Assembly: GCA_018257865.1 (NCBI GenBank)
Contig: JAEUBA010000109.1
Span: 1-64,000 of the forward strand
Length of the DNA: 64,000 bases
Direction: 5' to 3'
Origin: Stereocaulon alpinum
Lineage: Eukaryota > Ascomycota > Lecanoromycetes > Lecanorales > Stereocaulaceae
Both the position numbers and the translations under genes were made by a program. Shown here in pieces: positions 35,164 through 48,186 of the stretch. Each line of letters starts with the position of its first letter. The first letter of the stretch is position 1. Below the pieces are notes generated by a model. The model had not been told where the DNA came from and made no database searches. It saw only the letters and a list, made by a program, of their open reading frames with translations.

Positions 35164-36695
35164 CACTTTACAACGGAAAATGCTTGGTGGCTGTTATTCA
35201 AAGAGGAATAATTCGATTGACTCGCCGCAGGTTAGAACGGCTAAGGCTTCCTTCTCTCGTGTTTGTCGTGAATCGTTGCAATTTTATTCCACGTACACAT
35301 CACGTAGTTACCTGTATGTATCCGTCCCCAAAGGACAGTGCTCGGACTGATAGCCTGGATCATAAGGGTTCAGGAACGGTCTATCGAAGGTGTTCGTACC
35401 AAGCCAGTACGATGGCAACAGAAAGAAAGGCAGGACTACTTCATTTTGCTGGTCTCAAGCATCCTCTCAACCTTCATCCACACTCTCGATTCCTCATCGC
35501 TCCCAAATCCACTCCTTCGATCCCGGACTTGACCCTCCCTTAGGCACCTAGACGGCTGTCTCTCACGCGAAGTTGCTTCCCCATAGTAGCGGACAACCAA
35601 AGGCTTATGTACGATCGACGAAGACTCCTCAGTGGCCAGTCACACGAGTCGGCACGGAGGTATGTCCCGGCTCTCGTCTGACACGTCGTTCGCCGCGTCT
35701 TCAGGTTCACTTCCGTCCTGCGCAGACCTTGCGGATATCATTTGAGGATCCAATGTCTCGTCTACAAACCATACGCCTCCGTCGTGTCTGTGGCGTCCCC
35801 GCCATCAAGATGGCAGCTGTACACAAAGCTTTCTCAGTCCACATCGACGTTTGCCGTGCTCTGCGTACAGTTTCTAGCTCCAGTGCTTCTTGACAGTGTC
35901 AATGCGCCCATCATTTCTACTGCAGTCACTCCTTATACAAAACATGAACCCGCAAACATCATCCCACCACCCAACAAACCTCCCCTGCGCGTCACAAATC
36001 CCCAATTTTCACTCATACCCATATCAACCTAAGACATAATCACATACACATCATCTAAAACCTAAAACCACCACAACGAAACGAAGCGAAACAAAAAATC
36101 CACACCACCTACAGCCCTAGAATCAAAGACAGAAATCTACGCAGCCACACCTACCCATGCACTATGCGCTCTTTGCCATGATGTAGACCAGAAGTAGTAT
36201 GAACATCGACGGTCCATCTGCGTTCCATGTAACCTCGACATAACCTGTTTCCCATATCAACTCTACCTCTTTGGCGGACCATCACAAGCTCAGAAAATCC
36301 CCCACCAGCAAAGGAAGAAATGCTAGAGTATACACGCAAGCAAACAAGCAAAAGAAACGTATCCAAACACAATTTTCAGTATGAATATGAAGCAGGTAGT
36401 AGAGTAGATTACATTTGCATACTCTACATCGACTCGATTCGACTAGATTAGCTAAAGCAAGTACAGCAATGACATAGCATAGATCCCACCCGTTTAGCTA
36501 GGTAGTACAGTAATACATCTGTCCACATCATGTTGCTCTGTATTGCTTCGCAACCTCCGCCATGCTTCTTGCGTTGTGCTGTGTTGTTATTGCTGCATAT
36601 ATACCGCTTCGATCAAGCAAACCCAAAAAAAAAAACGCCAGCAAATGCATTATATTGACCATGTGCTCTTATATCAAGGAGATCTCGCCTTATTC
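35164..36695. other. Convergent intergenic region, 1.5 kb
   Basis: It lies between the 3' ends of BMT6 and the GPI-protein gene. Short plus-strand frames at 35160-36032 overlap and look non-coding. From about 35900 to 36120 the plus strand is A/C-rich, like a 3' untranslated region. I see no gene. Confidence 0.55.
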
Positions 36696-37658
36696 TTACA
36701 TCATGCCAGCGACCACGATCGCCCCTCCAACAATCAATACCATTTCCTTGCCCCATCCTCTCGTCGCTACCGCCTCGCCAGTTTGGAGTCCAGGACTAGC
36801 ACCCGCGCTCGTAGTCCGCACGCCCGCTGTTCCACTAGGTGTCTGCACTGGCTCCACACCACCACCTACAACCGTAACGGCAGTAACGACGCTCTGACTC
36901 CCGTTTGGTCCTGTGTTCGTCTGGTATTGGATTCTTGTTTGTCCGGCTTGGGCGTTGGTGTTCACGGATGTAGCGGTGCCTGTGGGCGTTATGGTGCGGG
37001 CGCCGCCGCCGACTGTGGAGATGACTGTTAGGCCGGCGGGGTTGACGGCTGTTATTACTTGACCGGCTGTTAGGGAGATGGAGCGGCCTGGAGCTGGGGT
37101 TGTTGAGGCGCCTCCTGCCGCTGCTGTTGGGGTGACGGAGTCGACGACTTGGGAGCCATTTGCGTCGGTGCTTGTTGTTGGGGAGGGAGCGGTGGGTGAT
37201 TTTGTTTCTCCTGCGAGAGTTGTGGAGCCGCCGGCGACGGGGGCTACGGGGGTTACTCGTGTGGTTACGGGCTCTGCTGGGTTGCCTGCTGGTGTTGTGG
37301 TGGGTGCGGTGCCGTTGCTTATGGCGCCTACTTGACGCTTCTTAAGGTCTTGGGCTATGTCGATGTTTTTCTTTTTTGCGAGGTTGATGATGCTTGTTGC
37401 GAGGCTTGGTTCTGTTTTGTGGATTACTTCGACTGCTGTGCGGTCTTCTTGGAACATGCCGTGCTCAAACTTCTTGGGGGAGTAGCTGTGAAGAGCATTG
37501 TGGAGGGAGGGAGGGTCGACTTGGTCGAGGAGTTGGCGGAAGGCTGCGATGTCGTCCGTTTCTTCTTGAGTTTGCTTTGGTGTGTGGGTGGCATAAACGA
37601 AAGAGGAGGTGAGGAGGGTGAGGAGGAGGGTGGAAGTGATGCTGCGGATCGAATACAT
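36696..37658 (-). CDS. Predicted GPI-anchored, Thr/Ser-rich cell-surface protein
   Basis: A single exon of 320 residues, taking the ATG at 37656-37658. The frame is open for nine codons further, but this start places the signal peptide correctly. The N-terminus MYSIRSITSTLLLTLLTSS ends at a likely VYA cleavage site. A short conserved-looking domain follows (DDIAAFRQLLDQVDPPSLHN, KKFEHGMFQEDRTAVEVIHK, about 25-95). Then comes a long Thr/Ser/Pro/Gly-rich, likely O-glycosylated stalk. The C-terminus is hydrophobic (EMVLIVGGAIVVAGMM) after a small-residue omega-site region. This layout is that of a GPI-anchored wall or membrane protein. Function unknown. Confidence 0.8.
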   Translation of the reverse strand: MYSIRSITSTLLLTLLTSSFVYATHTPKQTQEETDDIAAFRQLLDQVDPPSLHNALHSYSPKKFEHGMFQEDRTAVEVIHKTEPSLATSIINLAKKKNIDIAQDLKKRQVGAISNGTAPTTTPAGNPAEPVTTRVTPVAPVAGGSTTLAGETKSPTAPSPTTSTDANGSQVVDSVTPTAAAGGASTTPAPGRSISLTAGQVITAVNPAGLTVISTVGGGARTITPTGTATSVNTNAQAGQTRIQYQTNTGPNGSQSVVTAVTVVGGGVEPVQTPSGTAGVRTTSAGASPGLQTGEAVATRGWGKEMVLIVGGAIVVAGMM

Positions 37659-38899
37659 GGTGGAGATTGTTGGTGTTGCTCTCAATCAATTTTCTAGACC
37701 ACTGTGGATTGGGACTGTTGCGTTGGGTAGACCTGAAGATGCGGTGTGTTGGTCAGTGACGAGTTTGACACCCCAAGCTTTTCGTAATTGCCGCTGATAC
37801 GAGGTTGTGGCCTGAACCAGGCTGATGGTACAAGAGGAAAGCGCAACTGACCTTAATCGACCTGGAAGATACGGAAATAACGACCGGTATACAGCCTTGA
37901 GGTGCTTATCACTCTGTTGAGAGCAGGTCTGCGGCGCTGGCGCGGGGAATGGGCCGGATGGTAGTCAATGTGTACGAGCTAGATGAAACCAAGGCCCCAA
38001 AAATCAGGGTCATAGATTCAACGCGACCAAAGCAGTGTACTTCCGACACGAAATGAATGACAGGAAGCTGAAATGTTATCTCAGCTACTGCGATACATCA
38101 AATAGGAAAAAACAAAAGGAGCAAAGAGGTTGAAGTTGTTTGGCGAAAAATGCTCCCAGGCCTCGTTCGGATAGCATCCTGAATACGATCTGCCAAGACC
38201 ACTAGCGCGTCCTCGGTTTGCTATTTTGGGTGCTGCATGATGGAAATGCCCCGCTTTTGGTGACGTAAATGGTACCTATATCCAGAAGAGGCTGAAGAGC
38301 GAGCACTCTTAAGTCTTGATTGTGACAGAGCTGATCGCTCCTTACAGGTTTCTGCCCTTGTGCTTCTATGATGCAGTCTTCCTTCTGCAGCGGATTGGAG
38401 CAGTAGCTGACATCTTCAGCTTAAATTTGGCACCAGTGTTGGAAAACACGGAACTTTTGCTACATTGTATGGGTCCTGCGAAGTTCCTTATGCTTGTGTA
38501 GACGCCAAAGGGGCATTTTGCTTGCTTCGTGATTGCATCACATAGAAGCAATGGCCAGTCATGGATGCAGGTTGAGAATCTGTCATCAGTACTCCAGGAT
38601 GATACTTGCTTGCTTGCCTGACCCTCAGACTTGCTAAGCTCGTGTCAAACCCAAAAACCCCAGCGTGACCATCTCCACTATCAGAGACATGAAAGTATTT
38701 GACATTACACGAAATCAGAGAGCCCGCATCAAAAATATCCTATGCGCAGCTCTTACCCAAAACAAAACCGGGGTATCCATCGTCCATCCAACTCGTCCAA
38801 CCATGCCTTCCCTGCCTACCGTACATTTTCTGGAAGCAATCTCTAGTACATGTGATCTCTTGTATAGTAAAAGCCGTGTCACAATCCCGCTTCTTCCGC
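37659..38899. promoter_or_regulatory. Region upstream of the GPI-protein gene and downstream of the RhoGAP gene
   Basis: 1.2 kb without a convincing gene. It should contain the GPI-protein promoter. Confidence 0.5.
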
Positions 38900-41784
38900 T
38901 CATTCTTGTGTCGGCTTAGTCTCCATTATCGCCTGCTCAAGTTCTTCCTCTTTCGGAGCCTCTGCGATTATATCTGTTGATCTACCCCTTATTGGTAGAC
39001 CCTCTTGTGCTATGGCGCCCAAACTCTGCTTGCTTCTTGCGTTTTCGTTGCTACTCCGAGGCGGACTTTTCGCCCGTTCTTTCTCCGCCTCGCGTTCCTT
39101 TCTGTCCTCTTTTACTTTGGCCACCTTGCCCTTGAACCATCCAATGGGTCCTCTTTTCTCCCTGTCTTCAGCTCCGCCGTCATAAGCTTTTGGCGGTGTC
39201 GACTCATTACTCGATTGGAGGAGGTTTAGAGATGTTGACGCTTCAGTGCCTGTCCTCTGGGTTTGATGTGACTCGGTCGTTATTGACTTGCGTGGCTTTC
39301 CTTCGCTGGCTATGGAGCTGGTACTTTTTTCAGCGACCACATTGGAGCCTAAGCCGCCTGGGGCGACGGCGGCAATATCATTCTTAGTTTTAGTAGAAGC
39401 CGGCAATGTCCACCGGTGTCTCTTCTTCTTCGCTTCCTTGACAGCCCCATTATCGGTTTGGTCGAGCTCGGATTCTTCCGTGACAGACGTTTTGGAATGA
39501 ACCGACCCTCCAGGTGACTTGGAAGGCTTTATCGCTGGGCTGTTGCCTGGGGTACTGTTGGGCTGTGATATATGAAACGAGCTGTGCTTGTCAATCTCGC
39601 CTATTCGGGGAGGTTGCTCTGACGAAGGCGTTGCTCCAGTGTTGAATATTGTAGGAGGCACGGAGGAACTCATTGGATCACTCGCCAACTGAGTGTTGAC
39701 ATCCGGCGTAGGCATAGGCGTGTAGAAGTTCTGGGCCGAAGGAGAATCTGGCGCAGCATGTAGAGCATCGGTTGAGCTTTGTGCGCTAGCGTTCGACGAT
39801 ACATCCGGCATCCGCTTCTTTCTCAGTTTGTTGCGCTGGTCTTTTCGTTCGTTGTCACTGGTTGGTGATCGAGAGAAGAGCGACTTACGCTCTTTGTTTG
39901 GTGTTGCTGATGAGCCCGAGGTAATAATGGTAGTATTACCATGTTCCGGCGGTCGAAGGCTAAGTCCCTCGGTCATTGGTGGTGCTTGTTCTCTGCTAGC
40001 ATTTTTAAGGATTGTTTCTTTTGTTTCAGGCACAGAGTTCAGCCCAGTGGGATTTTCAGAGGTAGGGGTGATTTCCCTGGCAGCGCTAGATGGAGATGTC
40101 GCTTCTGAGCTGGACTGAGCCAATTTCGATCCCGGAGATGATGCTCGGGGCGCAGAAGTGGGACCACCAGGTGTCAGGGTCGCAGATGGAGGAGGTGACA
40201 GATCTGCATTCCTAAAACGACTACCAGAAGGAATGCCTGGAGATTTCTTCGATGGAAGGGTGTTACTTCTGTGAACACCGCCGCCCGACGCCGTGGTCGT
40301 CAACGGGCTTCCTGGAGCCGGCGAGCCTGGACTTGGATGGGTGCTTGAGGCTCTAGAGTTCTTGGAAGACACAGACACGTTCCTCCGAATGCCACCTTGT
40401 TTTCGAAGGCTGTCTGCGCCGGCACTCGCGTTCGAAGCAGATCTACCCAGAACAGCCTGCGTGGCCCTTGTTGGTGTGTTGGGCTGACGTTGGACGCCAC
40501 TCTGCACTTCTTTAACTGTCTTTTCGTCCGCTGCTGTCCCACTCATCCCTACTAGGAAACTGTCCTGGTTTTCAATGAGGAATATGATAACATCCTGACT
40601 CAGCCGATACATTTTAGGTAACATGTCATGGTCTGGATGAGATAACATCCCGGGCTGAAAGATTGCGGCTAGGTTGGCCGCTGTCATACGGTTCTGCTCG
40701 GACTTGGAGGCGAAAACAGCTAGGAGGTCGAGGATATAGAGAAGGAGTTGGCGATTTAGTGATGGAAGTTCCGTGATTAAGCGTTGGTAGGTGACGATAG
40801 CCGCGTCGTGATCGAAGTCGCCTGTATCCTGAGCTTGCGCTTCCGTATCGCCTACAGCTTGAGTTTGGTGGTTCCTGAGAGGATCACGGAATCGTTCGTA
40901 GAATTCTAGCGGGACAATCGGTTGCGGGAGGTGAGTGAGGTACCGACGTAGAATGTTAGCTGCGTCGTGGACAGTATATCCCGTCCAGTCAAGTCCTTTG
41001 CCATAACGGTCTGGGGAATCGAATATCTGTTGAAGCTCCTTGATACGTTTAGCGGAGCCGCTCAAACGGAAAATGCCCTCGACATCGGTGGCTATATAAG
41101 AGATCAGCAAGCATTCAGAAGCCACAGCTGCATAACGATTCTTACCTCTTTCCTTGAGAAAGACCCCGCATTTGGCGATGACTATAGGAACGTATCCATA
41201 CACGTAGTTCTCCCCTTGCTCATTCGTGAGAGATATGGCGACGTTTGCGTATTTGATGCTAACATCGAGGGGTACGCCGAAAATGCCGACCGGTGCCTGC
41301 ACTATATTGAGTCGCCGTGTAAGCGTACAGGAAGCAAAACTTCACACGCAACGAGGAGAGCGACCACCTCGTGCTAAGGCGCCAAACACCCAAACCTCAT
41401 GATATGCTATGCGTTGTTGAACCTCATTGCCGTCACACCGCAATGTTGAGGCCTTGAGTCCGTATCGAGTGATGAGAGACTATGCGCAGAATAACTTGCA
41501 CATCATTGGGAAGAGGCGAGCTTTGCTTCGTGTGGTGAGGGTGACGGTCCATGATGGCTCTCCCTTCCTCGTATCACGCTAAGGGTGGAAGGATAGGTAG
41601 ATAGGTGTAGGCATTATAGAAGTATTCGCTCACCTTTTTCTTCATCTTTCTTTGCCTTTGTGAAGGTTCTCCACCATGTCGAGAGATCACGCCTTGAGGG
41701 TGGAGAAGCGGCGTTATGTGGTGTTGATGGTGCTTGTCCTGTAGGAACAAGTACTGCTGATGCTTGGACGTTGCTTGTAGCCAT
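38900..41784 (-). CDS. Rho GTPase-activating protein of the Sac7 type
   Basis: It switches off Rho1-type GTPases in cell-wall and actin control. Exons are 41634-41784, 41146-41301 and 38900-41091, giving 832 residues. The RhoGAP domain spans about 55-280. IFGVPLDVSIKYANVAISL and GYVPIVIAKCGVFLKE are as in Sac7; the arginine finger is R111 in GIFRLSGSAKRIKELQQIFD; then YTVHDAANILRRYLTHLPQP. The following 550 residues are Ser/Pro/Thr-rich and disordered, ending with a basic coiled region (KVAKVKEDRKEREAEKERAK). The second intron (41092-41145, 54 nt) contains no in-frame stop, so retention would insert 18 residues just before the arginine finger. The 332-nt first intron is long for this window; the first exon is therefore a little less certain. 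Confidence 0.9.
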
Positions 41785-42797
41785 GCCGGAGGCGATTGTT
41801 GGTAGTGAGGGTAGAGTTGAGAGGTGGGGAACAGATCACAAACGGACGCTGGAGCAGAAGCGTTGTTCGATCGACGATGATCCCCAAAATTAGATTGATC
41901 GTCCTTGCACCTGACTCAGGACGTTGTAGCGTTGCGCATTCCTCCACAGAGAGTTTGAGGATCAGATTCGCAGCGGTGAATGAGCTTCGAGCAAGTGATT
42001 TAGTCGTGTTGCGGGATGATGCTTGACTGCCGCGACTTGTCTCGTCTTGGGGGTTCGCAGGCGACTAGGACGCGCCGATATGTTGGATGAAACCTGTTGT
42101 TATCCTTGCGCAGGGAAATAATTGTATCTGTATCTAAAGGCGCTGTAGCTAAGGTAGTTGCCCTGTGCTTATACGTTGCTGGCGTGGTAAGAGTTCGTGA
42201 GGCTGGTGAACAGTCGCTTGCTGCACTGCGCCAAGCAAATCTGACAGTCGGTTGCTTTATTTAGCCAGTTGGTAGTCAAAAATGGCTGCAACAAGTAGCT
42301 TTGTCGTCCGAGTGGATACGTTTCGTGGTGGTCGATGACACTTTCACGGTGCAATATAGAAATGGTTGCAGGAAGATGTAAGAATGAAGATGCCTCGGGG
42401 CTTGGGGGGTGGGTCGAGCCTCGTCTAGTGCCGCAACGCTGCAGAAGCTGAAAGGTCCAAAAGGGCAACAGCCTTGTACGAAAGGGTAGAAGTTTAGAGA
42501 GCAGCCGATTCGAGGAGGCTTATGCAAGGGCACTGCCTTAATTATCGTCACCCCAGATACGGCCGTGAGCTGCAGAGTACTTGCACCAAATTTTGCGAGG
42601 GGGAAGGGATAGATTTGAAAATGGCGGTCGTTTTGCGCGCGGAAACAATAAAACTTTAGCGTGCTCTAGAAATTCGAGCAGTTGTTAGAACCTCTAGACT
42701 ATCAACGACTAGTATCACTGACAGCTCCACCTGCCAAATCAGAAACCTGACAAAGCTCCAAGCTGTTGACACTACTCCTTCTTCTCCTACAGTAACG
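41785..42797. promoter_or_regulatory. Divergent intergenic region between the RhoGAP gene and TIM9
   Basis: 1.0 kb with promoters on both sides. No gene or RNA gene was recognised. Confidence 0.5.
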
Positions 42798-43203
42798 ATG
42801 GACGGGTGAGTGGTGCCCCTTAGTGTGATTCGACCATTCACTGAGCTCCTCCTTCTCGACAGACTCAATGCATCAGAGCAGCGTGAGTTCCAAGGTCGGA
42901 TGGAAAAGAAGCAGATGAAAGAGTTTATGACCGTGAGTTCTCCATGATGGCTGTGTTACCGCCAATGCGTAAGCTGTTGTACATATTTCCCGTTAACATC
43001 ACAGTCAGATGTACTCCAACCTAGTTCAAAGATGTTTCGACGACTGCGTCAACGATTTCACGACTAAGTCACTGCATGCGAAAGAGGAAGGCTGCGTCAT
43101 GAAATGTGTGGACAAATACCTGAAAGGATCAGAGAGGTTGGGCCAACGGTTTCAAGAGCAGAATGCTGCCATGATGCAGTCAGGACAGCTGCCAGGCCGA
43201 TAA
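42798..43203 (+). CDS. TIM9: Mitochondrial intermembrane-space chaperone Tim9
   Basis: One of the small Tim proteins, which joins Tim10 in a hexamer that escorts hydrophobic carriers to TIM22. Three exons, 42798-42805 (only 8 nt), 42863-42932 and 43009-43203, give 90 residues, the usual size. The twin CX3C motif is C35-X3-C39 and C55-X3-C59 (RCFDDCVNDF, GCVMKCVDKY). KKQMKEFMTMYSNLVQRC and the C-terminus RFQEQNAAMMQSGQLPGR match the family closely. The last acceptor was placed at the second of two AGs, because it gives FMTMYS with no extra residue. Confidence 0.95.
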
Positions 43204-45343
43204 TGTCAAGAGCAAGGGCAATTGAAAAGCGTCGCGTTGGGATTGTATCTAAACGGCTACGGGGCCAGCGAAGGCTCTAAGCATCCATACGAGGAAGCCG
43301 GCCTATTGCGTTTCAGCAACATGTCTATGAGGGGGAACAAGCTGGGCTTTAAGGGCAACGGCCTGGTCTCCTACTCCGCTCAATGTATCTTAACGGTCGA
43401 CAAGCCGGATGGGGGCTGACGAACCGGCTTTGCATGAATTTACATCCACAGGCCGCACGAACAAATCCCAGCTTCAACGCTGATTCGATCCCCTAATCGT
43501 ATTGCTTGGAAGCGGAAATTCTGTGCTAATTGTTTATACTCAGAATTTGGGGTCATAGATCTAGACAAACGTCCAGCAACAATTGTGATGATGCACCTAG
43601 TTCAGCACGCCAGGTCAATACTGGAACATCCTTCGTTGAGCGAAATCTTTGTGATTGGCGCTTCAATCATTTGCACAGCTACCATGCAGCACCTCCTGAT
43701 TAAAGCAAGGCTTTGAGTATAATCATGCATCTACATTATTACTCCGCCTTGACTATGGTTATCCGATCGGGACGGAAATGGCATGTTGATTAGGTCTATC
43801 TCAGATGGTGCAGTTGGCCTAGCATATCAGCTGAACAGAGGAGCAGGCTTCATTGCCGTTCTGGTTTGCTGACCGTCCATATACATTGGGTCGAAATGAA
43901 TTCACCTAGACTTGAGTCTGAGCAATCCACCCTTTAGCCCAATGCAGTGCACATGTTTGTGAAGTACCAGATCAGCTTGAGTAGAGCCGAGTTCACTCAA
44001 AAAGCAGGGTCAAAGGAAGTGCATGCTGTATCACTCGATGCATGAAGATCCTGCAGCTGCTAATGTAGACGTGCACCATTCTTGGTTCATCTGAGTCTAC
44101 TCGGTTGATCCACTCAAGCACCAGTGTGAACTCAGCATACTCGTATTCCTGGATTCGTTTTGACGATTCCAAGCTGATTCTGCGACGACAATAACCGTTT
44201 CAGTCTATTGGTATTAGATTCGGCTATCTTCAGAATCTCTTACCATGTGACACAAAGACGACGAAGATGAGCTCAACCTCTCCTCTCTACAACTCGTCTA
44301 CAGGTCTTTATTAGCGCTTATCCTCCCCATCATACATGTCACGCAGCAAAGCACATCAGCTTGCTTTGAGTTCTGAGGCTCTCAGCTAACAATATCTTCC
44401 TGTCATTTTATCCGCCGCGGGGTCATGGTTGCCATTCCACCGTGTTGCCATCCGCTAATTTACTACGCTTGATATAAGTATGCCACGAATTCCATCTACA
44501 ATGCCATGTTTTTCACGATGTGCACCCCAGCCGCAACAAGCTTTAGAAGCTTCACCCCTGCATCAGCTATTCATGCAGTTTGGGTGCAATTCAGTTTTGA
44601 CCAGGCGCCACAATCGTGGATACTAGACCGCTTCGATGATTTGAAGGACCCTGAAACACCAAGCCCTGCCCACCCACGTAATAGTAGATCATTCTTGCTG
44701 CCTATACCCGCTGAACGGTATTCCAAAGAATGTATGTCAAACGAGGTGTTTTCCTGTGATTGTGCACCAACGAATGTCATTCCTCCATGTATATTCGCTC
44801 TCGCGCCCGATCGCCCAGAGACTCGATCGTGTTGCCAAGATCTCTGTTGTCCATCGAAGCCCTCTTGATCGGAACAACGGAAACCATCCTCTTTGAGTTC
44901 TGCTACCGTTTCCGACTATACCCCTTCAGGTAACAAAGATCAGCCGGACCTCCCTGTTCTGTCCATCGCTTGGGGTGAAGTGTTCCGCGCCTTTCCTGTT
45001 GCGTCCTATGGATGTGGTCCTGATGCAACGCGTGGCTTGAAGCGCATGCCTAGCGTTTCGCTCCTACGTATGACTGTGTAAACGCCGTGTCACTGGCGCA
45101 AACTGCTCAACATGACTCCATTATTATCACCCGTTTAATACCTCGCTATCTGTTCGTCGCCCTCTCTTCTGTAGCTGCTCCTCTATTTGTAGAAGGCGCA
45201 CAAAGTCAATTAGTATTCATTAGTCCTAGAACCTACAAGTTTGTATACAATATCTATACCTTGCTTCTTCAGCTCCTCTTCAACGTAAGACCTGCTCTTT
45301 ACCGCTGTTCAGCTGTCCTGGGGACGACTCACTACATTCTATT
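43204..45343. other. Long intergenic region, 2.1 kb
   Basis: It lies between the 3' end of TIM9 and the start of the phosphodiesterase gene. Frames at 43222-43419 and 44506-44868 are short, lack family resemblance and look fortuitous. No RNA gene was recognised. Confidence 0.5.
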
Positions 45344-46598
45344 ATGGAGGCCGCAGCACCACTAATACACAAGGTATCGCCACTACCGGTCCCACCATTC
45401 CTTCTGAACGAACATCTCTACGACGTCCTTGCAGAGGCTCCACCTTTAGACTCAGCAACCACCCAGCCCTTGTGTACGGCCAAATCCTCTCAGTACTCAA
45501 GTTATGCTGACTGGCCCCCGCCAGCATCATGGGCTTTCGCCAGGAAGCGACCGACAGGCGAGAGGTTGCCGCAAACCATTGCACATCGAGGCTACAAGGC
45601 GAAGCATCCTGAGAATACAATGGGCGCTTTCCAGGGCGCGGTGAAAGCAGGCGCACACGCAATAGAAACAGACATACATTTGACGAAGGATGACGTTGTG
45701 GTACTCTCTCATGTGAGTGTCAAAGTACTGAGAATTATCATATTAAGGACTGACGGAAGATAGGATGCAACGCTTAAACGATGTTTTGGGAAAGACGAGA
45801 AGATAATAAATTGTACATACGACTACGTCGCCCAACAACGAACCCTCGCAGTTCCCCATGAGCCCATGCCTCGTTTACGAGATCTATTACAATTTTTGGC
45901 TTCTCCCGGCTTGGAAGATACTTGGCTACTGTTAGATATAAAGGTACGCAAAAATGAGGGCTATGAATTAATGATATCTAACATCTCGCCAGCTTGATAA
46001 CGATGCCGACGATGTAATGAGATTGATCGCGAAAACAATATCAGAAATTCCTCCTAGTCCTCACAAACCCTGGAACCAACGCATCGTCCTCGGCTGCTGG
46101 GCAGCTAAATTCCTTCCCCTTTGCGCCAAATACCTCCCCGGTTTCGCCATTTCGCACATCGGCTTCTCACTGTCCTACGCCCGGCAATTCCTAGCCGTCC
46201 CCAACGTCTCCTTCAACATCCTCCAAAGAACATTAATCTCACCATACTTCGGTGCCCGATTCCTACAAGATGCCAAAACGAAAGGCAGGCCAGTCTTCGA
46301 CTGGACAGTCAATGAAGAGTCAATGATGAAGTGGTCAATAAGCAAAGGATTAGATGGCGTCATAACAGACGACCCAAAGAAATTCCTCGAAGTGTGCGAT
46401 GATTGGGAACGAGGAAAAAGGGAGATTGTCATCGTGTGGAAGCAGTGGGTGTCAATTCTTTGGGTTCAACTCATGGTCATTGTTTTCGGTTCGATATTCT
46501 GGTGGAAGTATGGTGGGAAGGAGGGCAAGAAGAGGAGACTAGAGAAAGGAAAAGAGTCAGTGGCCCTTCTGAGTAAAATGGAGGGAGGTATGCAGTAA
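45344..46598 (+). CDS. PGC1: Glycerophosphodiester phosphodiesterase-family phospholipase, Pgc1-like
   Basis: Pgc1 is a phospholipase C that degrades phosphatidylglycerol. Exons 45344-45712, 45764-45943 and 45993-46598 give 384 residues. The GDPD catalytic signature is complete: TIAHRGYKAKHPENTMGAF (about 79-97), ETDIHLTKDDVVVLSHD (about 108-124, with the H-D pair straddling the first intron), and the late DWTVNEESMMKWS and GLDGVITDDP. A C-terminal hydrophobic segment (about 335-357, near WVSILWVQLMVIVFGSIFWW) followed by a basic tail makes a tail anchor, as in yeast Pgc1. The length is slightly over that of the yeast protein. Confidence 0.9.
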
Positions 46599-48186
46599 CG
46601 ATGATGCCGTTTCTGTGATGGTTATATTGTGAGCTTGATCTTGGGTATAGAAGGAGAGCACGGCTTTGTGTGCTTATGAACATAGAAGATACAACGACGA
46701 AGACGATCCCGATGGAACCCCGACTCGGGGTTCTGAGGGTTGGGCGAGATTCAATTTCATGGTTTTGGCGGTCTGTTTTGGCGCACGTTTCTGGCAGGCT
46801 GAGGAGTTTGGGCGTCGTCATAAGGCGCGTGGGGTGGAATCCGAGCCTGCTGAGCCTGCTGAGTCTGCTATGGGCCTATCAACTTCCCAAATGGAAATCA
46901 GGTTTAGAAATTCTCATTATAGAAAAGTCCTATCTTCAGCACATTGACAACGACTTGATTGAACTCGGTGTATGGTGAATGCTACTGATTCATGCCCACC
47001 TAGGCTACAAGGCTGGGAGACACTATACCGAAACCCCTCGTGGCCGTGAACCAGCTCCTTCTCGAATCCTCTACTCTCGGTGATGAATTCATCCTACATT
47101 ATTGCGTCAAGCGGCTGCTCTGCGATGCCCGACGTCTGCTTTGCCCATACGTTACAACGGAGCAAGGTACTTGCCTGTTCCCCGGGGAATCTGGACTTGG
47201 GATTTACGAGTGGAGAATAGAAAATGTCTTCGCACAATACCTCGTTCTCTACATGATCATTGTAACGCTATATGAGAGTCCGTTACTCCATTCGAGACTG
47301 AGTTATGGACAATGTATTCAAGCGTTGCACATCTCAGCTAGTTTGCAGCTGGGAACCCGCTGTTGCGGGTTGGCAATTCTCGATCAATTGATCGGGGCAG
47401 CGCCTTTCCATCTGGCTAATGCTGTTTGCGCTAAGAAGGTTGTTGGGTTCAGAATATTTTATTGGTTTTGGGATTGCGTTTTGCAGAGGGAGAGGTTGGC
47501 CGTTCTGGTTATGCGTGCGTGTGTAGCTGTTGAGCATCGAGAGAACCTGATAGTGGGGATGCGCCTAAAAGCTGATGCCCGTTATACCATTGTTGGATAT
47601 ACGTGGTTGAGGGTGCTAGGGTGGTTTTCAATCAGAACGTGCAGTGGTTGTGTGCTCTAATATGCGGCCCAGTCGAAGCTTGGAAGGGCAGTCTTATAGT
47701 GCGATTAGTGATAAGCCTTGATGAGCACGTTAGGTGGCACACGTCTTGTCATGTGGATAGGTGCAGTGGGATAGGAAATTCTGTGGGTAAGACGAGAGCC
47801 TCAAGGCCGGTAGACGATTTGCCTTTCAATTTTTCAAAAGCTCTTGCTTGCCTCATCTATCTTGTACAGAGCTTGAATCTGCGCAGTCAGAGTATCTATG
47901 GCTAGCGCTACTGCTACGGAGACAATTGTTCCCTAGGAAGGGAGGCTTATTGGTATCAAATACGATGGAAGCACATGGAAATATGCTTCCTTGGCATTTC
48001 GCTGCTGCCTTCAGCCCTGTCAGCCTCGCTGCTTCAATCTACAACCCAAGATTCATCACTTTCATCATCAATCATACAAGCAACTGGTCTCTTCATCATT
48101 AAAGTTCTCTCGGGCCAGTGTCTGTCTACTCTTACTTGATTGCAGCGCCTTGTTCCCACTACAAAGTCCTATCAATTGCATCGTGT
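46599..48186. other. Intergenic region upstream of the NLR-like gene, 1.6 kb
   Basis: A plus-strand frame of 206 codons at 47040-47660 is open but starts at GTG, has no domain I recognise, and is probably fortuitous. The region should contain the promoter of the receptor gene. Confidence 0.45.

Noticed and set aside
43460..43510. gattcgatcccc as a possible tRNA T-arm
   Set aside because: No upstream A box or closing acceptor stem.
44506..44868. 120-codon plus-strand frame between TIM9 and PGC1
   Set aside because: No recognisable motif and an overlapping antisense frame; looks fortuitous.
47040..47660. 206-codon plus-strand frame upstream of the NLR gene
   Set aside because: It starts at GTG, has no recognisable domain or conserved motif, and no splice partner was found. 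It could still be real, but I cannot support it.
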